A DNA stretch of 10,203 nucleotides from Chlamydiales bacterium (GTDB lineage Bacteria; Chlamydiota; Chlamydiia; Chlamydiales; JACKPQ01). Made by a program: the position numbers and the translations under genes. The notes under the pieces were generated by a model. That model had not been told where the DNA came from, searched no databases, and saw only the letters and a list, made by a program, of their open reading frames with translations. Below are positions 7,181-10,203 of this stretch, in pieces (the stretch's first letter is position 1; each line of letters opens with the position of its first letter). The stretch spans positions 1-10,203 of the forward strand of contig JACKPQ010000010.1 in the NCBI GenBank assembly GCA_024233435.1, written 5' to 3'.

Positions 7181-7280
7181 AAAAAACATTAGCCCGACTT
7201 GAGCTCTATTTTGCCACCTTAGCTTGTCGCTCCGCTTGTATCTTGACCCCTTCTGGCGAAATAGAGCTCAAGTCGGGCTA
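7181..7280 (-). terminator. Large inverted repeat with T-tract after ychF, probable terminator or repeat element
   Basis: Arms at 7190-7216 and 7254-7280 are complementary at 26 of 27 positions; 22 bp are perfect and one inner position is a G-T pair. They enclose a 37-nt loop. The outer arm begins with TAGCCCGACTTGAGCTC. On the minus strand the hairpin starts immediately after the TAA of ychF (7281-7283) and is followed three bases later by TTTTTT (7181-7186), the layout of an intrinsic terminator. The stem is far longer than a usual terminator and the loop is large, so a dispersed non-coding repeat or small mobile element that serves as a terminator is also possible. No second copy occurs in this window. 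It would separate ychF transcription from the T3S operon. Confidence 0.8.
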
Positions 7281-8378
7281 TTATTGATTATGGAAGAAAA
7301 GGATGACGTCGCCATCTTTTACAATGTACTCTTTACCTTCGATGCGCGCGAGGCCAGCTTCTTTCGCAGCAGGTCTAGAGCCACATTTGATAAAGTCATT
7401 GTAGCCGATCGTTTCAGCGCGGATAAATCCTTTTTGGATATCGGTGTGGATTTTACCGGCGGCTTCTGGAGCTTTGGTGTTTTTGGGGATCGTCCAGCCG
7501 CGCGTTTCTTGCTCGCCTGATGTAAAGAAAGTCATCAAGCCGAGTAGCTCATATGATGCGCGAATCAATCTAGCAAGGCCAGTTTCTTGAAGGCCCAGCG
7601 ATTGCAAATATTCCATGGCTTCTTCATTCGAGAGAGATGCCAATTCTTGCTCAAGTTGAGCGCAAATAGGGATAACGCTCGAGCCCTCTTTTTCAGCGTA
7701 GGCTCTTACTTTTTTCACATAGTCGTTTTCCATGCTTGGCAAAGAGGCTTCATCGACGTTGGTGAGGTAGATAACAGGTTTGGCCGTAAGAAAATTGTAG
7801 ATTTTTAGGACATCTTTTTGCTCATCAGAAAGTTGGATGCGGCGCACAGGAAGATTTTCGTTTAGTTGATCGCGAACAAAGCGCAAGGCGTCGAGGCTCG
7901 GCTCAAGCCCTTTTTTACCCTTTGCCTGTTTTTCTAATTTGACAAGCGCATTTTCACACATTTGCAGGTCAGCAAGGATGAGCTCCAGCTCGATGGTCTG
8001 GATATCATCGATAGGGTCGATGCGTCCTTCAACGTGGATGACATCTTCATTTTCAAAGCAGCGCACAACGTGAATGATAGCGTGAGTTTCACGGATATTA
8101 GATAGAAATTTATTGCCAAGGCCCTCTCCTGATGCAGCGCCCTTAACAAGGCCTGCGATATCAATGAATGTCATTGTGGGAAAGATGATCTTTTTGCTTT
8201 TTGTCATCTCGTGCAGTTTATTCAGGCGCGGATCGGGCACTTCAACGATGCCAACGTGGGGATCAATTGTGCAGAAGGGGTAGTTTTCGCTTGGGATGCC
8301 CTTTTTTGTCAGGGCATTAAATAGCGTTGACTTTCCTACATTGGGAAGACCAACAATTCCACATTCTAAATCAGCCAT
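7281..8378 (-). CDS. ychF: YchF/OLA1-family ribosome-associated ATPase
   Basis: A 365-residue protein of usual YchF length. It has the P-loop GLPNVGKS (10-17), the G3 motif DIAG (73-76) followed by LVKGAASGEGLGN, and the altered G4 motif NVDE (207-210) in place of NKxD. That change is known to give the family ATP rather than GTP preference. A hydrophobic residue replaces the catalytic Gln after DIAG, as in other HAS-NTPases. Residues about 140-235 cover the helical insertion, and residues 281-365 form the C-terminal TGS domain ending in DGDVILFFHNQ. YchF binds ribosomes and is linked to translation and stress responses. It is a neighbour of the T3S operon in chlamydiae. The start at 8378 (MADLECGIVG) fits the family N-terminus but has no good Shine-Dalgarno sequence; a small upstream ORF overlaps it. 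Confidence 0.97.
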   Translation of the reverse strand: MADLECGIVGLPNVGKSTLFNALTKKGIPSENYPFCTIDPHVGIVEVPDPRLNKLHEMTKSKKIIFPTMTFIDIAGLVKGAASGEGLGNKFLSNIRETHAIIHVVRCFENEDVIHVEGRIDPIDDIQTIELELILADLQMCENALVKLEKQAKGKKGLEPSLDALRFVRDQLNENLPVRRIQLSDEQKDVLKIYNFLTAKPVIYLTNVDEASLPSMENDYVKKVRAYAEKEGSSVIPICAQLEQELASLSNEEAMEYLQSLGLQETGLARLIRASYELLGLMTFFTSGEQETRGWTIPKNTKAPEAAGKIHTDIQKGFIRAETIGYNDFIKCGSRPAAKEAGLARIEGKEYIVKDGDVILFFHNQ

Positions 8379-8413
8379 TCCACAAGTCTATCACAGTCAG
8401 CCATTTTTTTCAT
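8366..8413 (-). other. Small upstream ORF overlapping the ychF start (leader peptide candidate)
   Basis: On the minus strand an ATG at 8413 opens a 15-codon frame, MKKMADCDRLVEWLI, ending at TAG (8366-8368). That stop lies 10 nt inside ychF and in a different frame. The ychF start has no clear ribosome site, so translation of this ORF could deliver ribosomes to the ychF ATG by coupling. Its internal start region ATGGCTGAC...TGTGGA is nearly repeated at the ychF start (ATGGCTGAT...TGTGGA), suggesting a local duplication. It also has only a weak ribosome site (TTTGGCA). Expression is unproven. Confidence 0.3.
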
Positions 8414-8497
8414 TGCCAAAGGTTTGAAATCGGGATTGCATACATATCTGGTCCAAAGGGGAGGACCTGGTCGCTTAGATAGAGGATGATGCTTTGA

Positions 8498-8534
8498 AGC
8501 CACAAAGTGGTCAAATTTCAACCACTTTGTGGCT
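8498..8534. repeat. 14-bp inverted repeat made of two nested palindromes
   Basis: AGCCACAAAGTGGT (8498-8511) and ACCACTTTGTGGCT (8521-8534) are perfect inverted repeats around a 9-nt loop. Each arm is itself a near-palindrome (CCAC-AAA-GTGG and CCAC-TTT-GTGG), so the site can fold as one long hairpin or two small ones. It lies 31 nt past the MFS stop. On the plus strand it is followed by ATTTTTCG. On the minus strand, which carries both adjacent genes, only TTCAAAG follows. A terminator for the MFS gene is possible but the T-tract is on the wrong side; a protein-binding site is the alternative. Confidence 0.6.
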
Positions 8535-8565
8535 ATTTTTCGAAATCTGACGCAATTTATTGATA

Positions 8566-9810
8566 TTAAGTGGGTTGGGGAGCTGCTGTTTTGGAAAAGA
8601 TCCAGCTGCCGCTGAGGATGAGAACGCAACTAATAAAGATGGGTGCCATGGGATGCGCGGCCATGGAAAATCCAGCAAGCGCTGGGCCAAAGACTTGCGC
8701 TAAGGCATGAACGGCTTGGAAAAGGCCCATGATTCGCCCTTGGGCAAGAGCGTGGCCAGCTTCGGAAACAATGTAGGTGAGTGTGGGGCAGAGGATGGCG
8801 TAGCAGATGGAAAAGAGAGTAACAGCTGTGAGGACAGTCCAAAGGCTAGAGATGAAAGCAAGAGAAAGGATGGAGAGAGCAAGGAGGGGAGCTATGATTT
8901 TTAGAATGGACTCTTCCCGCAGGCGGCTGCAGTAGAGGGAATAAAGACCTTGAGCGATGAGGCAGCAGATGCCAAAGTAAGAGAGGATATTGCAATACTG
9001 CTCAAGGGAGTAATGCAGGCGATCTAGAAGTAGAACGCGGAAGAATTTAATGAAGAAATACCAACCCAGGTAAAGGGAAAAGACAGCGAGAAATAGTTGT
9101 TTTAAAGATCCAGCGGACTGGAAAACTTCACGTAGGTCTTTGCCAATAAAATGGGGTTTGAGGCGTTGCAAACCAAGACCCTTGGGCAGGTCGTGAAAGA
9201 GCAGTCCAAGCAGTAAAAAGTTAAAAATTGAGATGCTGGCAGAGAGAGCATAAATGGTAATCAGGGGCATGTGGGCGGAGAGCTGACCCGAAATAAAGGG
9301 CCCGACGATGAAGGCGAGTCCAAAGGTCATAATCGAGTAAGAGAACCGACGGGCTTTTTGCCGGTTTTCTGAAAGGTCTGCAATGACAGCATTGATGGTT
9401 GAGATATTTCCACCTGTGAGACCGGCTAAACCATTACCTAGGAAAAGATAGAAAATGTTGTGGGAGTAGATGGCGTAGGCAGAAAGGGCATAACCGATGA
9501 AATTGCCGATAAAGCTGATGAGAAGGACGCGTTTACGAGAGATAGCGTCAGCGATGGCTCCAAGGATGGGGTTGCCAAGGGCTTGCATGAGCGGGTAGGT
9601 GGCAAGAAGCGCCCCAAGCGTGATATAGCGGCTAGGATCTGAAGTGCCAGCGCTTAGCAGACTGTCAGGGCCAGAAAGAATTAGAGAGTATGTATGTGGA
9701 ATGATGATGGCAAAGGCTAGATAGTCAAAGAAAGAAATGGAAAGGACGAGACCAAGTCTTAGTGATTTTAGTAAACGGTGCATATAACGAATTTCCTTAA
9801 CATTCACCAT
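8566..9810 (-). CDS. Major facilitator superfamily transporter, TetA-like drug/H+ antiporter type
   Basis: A 414-residue membrane protein with about 12 hydrophobic segments spread across its length and a central break near residues 205-235 between the two six-helix halves. MFS motif A is present in the loop after the second helix (GAIADAISRKR, 84-94). GLAFIVGPFISG (164-175) in helix 5 resembles the antiporter motif C (GP with surrounding glycines). These features suggest proton-driven export of a small molecule, as in TetA/multidrug transporters; the substrate is unknown and a nutrient or siderophore exporter is not excluded. Two starts are possible. The ATG at 9810 has AAGG 5 nt upstream; the ATG at 9783 (MHRLLKSLRLG) has AAGGA at about 10 nt and gives a more typical N-terminus. 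The longer form is listed. The gene lies 187 nt upstream of ychF on the same strand. Confidence 0.9.
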   Translation of the reverse strand: MVNVKEIRYMHRLLKSLRLGLVLSISFFDYLAFAIIIPHTYSLILSGPDSLLSAGTSDPSRYITLGALLATYPLMQALGNPILGAIADAISRKRVLLISFIGNFIGYALSAYAIYSHNIFYLFLGNGLAGLTGGNISTINAVIADLSENRQKARRFSYSIMTFGLAFIVGPFISGQLSAHMPLITIYALSASISIFNFLLLGLLFHDLPKGLGLQRLKPHFIGKDLREVFQSAGSLKQLFLAVFSLYLGWYFFIKFFRVLLLDRLHYSLEQYCNILSYFGICCLIAQGLYSLYCSRLREESILKIIAPLLALSILSLAFISSLWTVLTAVTLFSICYAILCPTLTYIVSEAGHALAQGRIMGLFQAVHALAQVFGPALAGFSMAAHPMAPIFISCVLILSGSWIFSKTAAPQPT

Positions 9811-9828
9811 AGTAACCTTAGCTTTGGG

Positions 9829-9834
9829 TTTATA
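9829..9834 (-). promoter_or_regulatory. Possible -10 element for the MFS gene
   Basis: TGATATAAAC on the minus strand contains TATAAA (9829-9834) in an AT-rich stretch upstream of the transporter. No good -35 lies 16-18 nt upstream. A start near 9822 would leave a leader of about 12 nt for the ATG at 9810 or about 39 nt for the ATG at 9783, which mildly favours the shorter protein. Confidence 0.25.
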
Positions 9835-9957
9835 TCACCCATTTTTAGGTAATTTAGGGAAATCTTCTACATTTTTTTTGCTTATTCATAGCGCATTTGC
9901 GATAAGACTCGCAAAGCATGGAGGGGCACAGTGTTTCATTGATTTAGAAATTGGTCC

Positions 9958-9974
9958 CACGATTATTGGTCGTG
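9958..9974. repeat. Small hairpin after the right-edge gene
   Basis: CACGA (9958-9962) and TCGTG (9970-9974) form a 5-bp stem with a 7-nt loop, 7 nt past the stop of the right-edge gene. A T6 run (9978-9983) follows on the plus strand only. On the minus strand no T-tract follows, so it is a poor terminator for the gene it trails. Confidence 0.3.
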
Positions 9975-9981
9975 ACGTTTT

Positions 9982-10203
9982 TTAAGCTGAGTTTGTGTTT
10001 GAACGTTTATCTTCAGTTTGAGGCTTGCTACGACCTCTTGGAGTTTCTCCAAAGAAACCGCTGATACTACCATAAATGAGGTCAAAACAAAAATCGAAAA
10101 TTGGCACCAGGATGTGTTTTCTAAAAGGAACTACTGTCCACCTCAGGCAAGTGCCTAAAGTTTTAAAAAATGTTTTAGCGACGTATTGAATGAGCTGTAC
10201 TAC
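9982..10203 (-). CDS. Hypothetical protein, C-terminal 73 residues (cut by window edge)
   Basis: The minus strand is open from the right edge to a TAA at 9982-9984, giving 73 residues that begin VVQLIQYVAKTFFKTLG. A hydrophobic, aromatic stretch at about residues 31-51 (ILVPIFDFCFDLIYGSISGFF) looks like a membrane or membrane-associated segment. A hydrophilic, charged tail follows (GETPRGRSKPQTEDKRSNTNSA). That composition is protein-like rather than random, and no stop interrupts it. I do not recognise the family. The start is outside the window. It is on the same strand as the MFS gene, 171 nt upstream of it. Confidence 0.6.
   Translation of the reverse strand, partial: VVQLIQYVAKTFFKTLGTCLRWTVVPFRKHILVPIFDFCFDLIYGSISGFFGETPRGRSKPQTEDKRSNTNSA

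Noticed and set aside
9896..9915. Hairpin TTTGCGA-TAAGAC-TCGCAAA upstream of the MFS gene
   Set aside because: A 7-bp stem with no adjacent T-run on either strand; this can occur by chance in an AT-rich intergenic region.
1..10203. CRISPR array, tRNA/rRNA genes, insertion sequence or a new defence system
   Set aside because: I saw no regularly spaced repeats, tRNA-like cloverleaf, transposase or nuclease/helicase module. The genes present are core T3S, housekeeping, transport and envelope functions.

Overview
The window looks like chromosomal DNA from a member of the phylum Chlamydiae, probably a 'chlamydia-like' lineage outside the genus Chlamydia. The main evidence is the minus-strand block ychF - sctU - sctV - copN - scc1. 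This is the order I recall for the Chlamydia type III secretion (T3S) locus (CT092-CT088 in C. trachomatis), and each protein is close to the chlamydial length. Two flanking genes point away from the reduced genomes of animal-pathogenic Chlamydia: a family 1 glycoside hydrolase and an inverse-autotransporter-like outer membrane protein. The species cannot be named from sequence alone.

Layout. 1-630 (minus): N-terminal 210 residues of an exported beta-barrel protein cut by the window edge. 631-825: divergent intergenic region with possible promoters and a small dyad. 826-2253 (plus): intact GH1 beta-glycosidase with a probable signal sequence. 2254-2323: short convergent gap with no convincing terminator. 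2324-7139 (minus): the T3S block, transcribed in the order sctU, sctV, copN, scc1, with 4-nt ATGA overlaps or a 3-nt gap between genes, so it is very probably one translationally coupled operon. 7140-7280: a large near-perfect hairpin flush with the ychF stop codon and followed by a T-tract. 7281-8378 (minus): ychF. 8379-8565: intergenic region with a composite palindrome and a small upstream ORF overlapping the ychF start. 8566-9810 (minus): MFS drug/proton antiporter-like transporter. 9811-9981: intergenic. 9982-10203 (minus): C-terminal 73 residues of an unrecognised, probably membrane-associated protein cut by the right edge. No gene-free stretch exceeds 300 bases.

How the genes work together. 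SctV and SctU are the export-gate components of the injectisome inner-membrane apparatus. CopN is the gatekeeper plug that holds back effector secretion, and the Scc1-like protein is its chaperone. YchF is a conserved ribosome-associated ATPase that accompanies this locus in chlamydiae but is separated here by the hairpin. The GH1 enzyme, the beta-barrel protein and the transporter are accessory or envelope functions with no visible mechanistic link to secretion. The GH1 gene is visibly more AT-rich than the T3S genes.

I see no new defence or mobile system. The points most worth a second look are the NPIH variant of the SctU autocleavage site, the flush 27-bp inverted repeat after ychF, the small ORF with a near-duplicated start over ychF, and the GH1 and beta-barrel genes beside the T3S operon.
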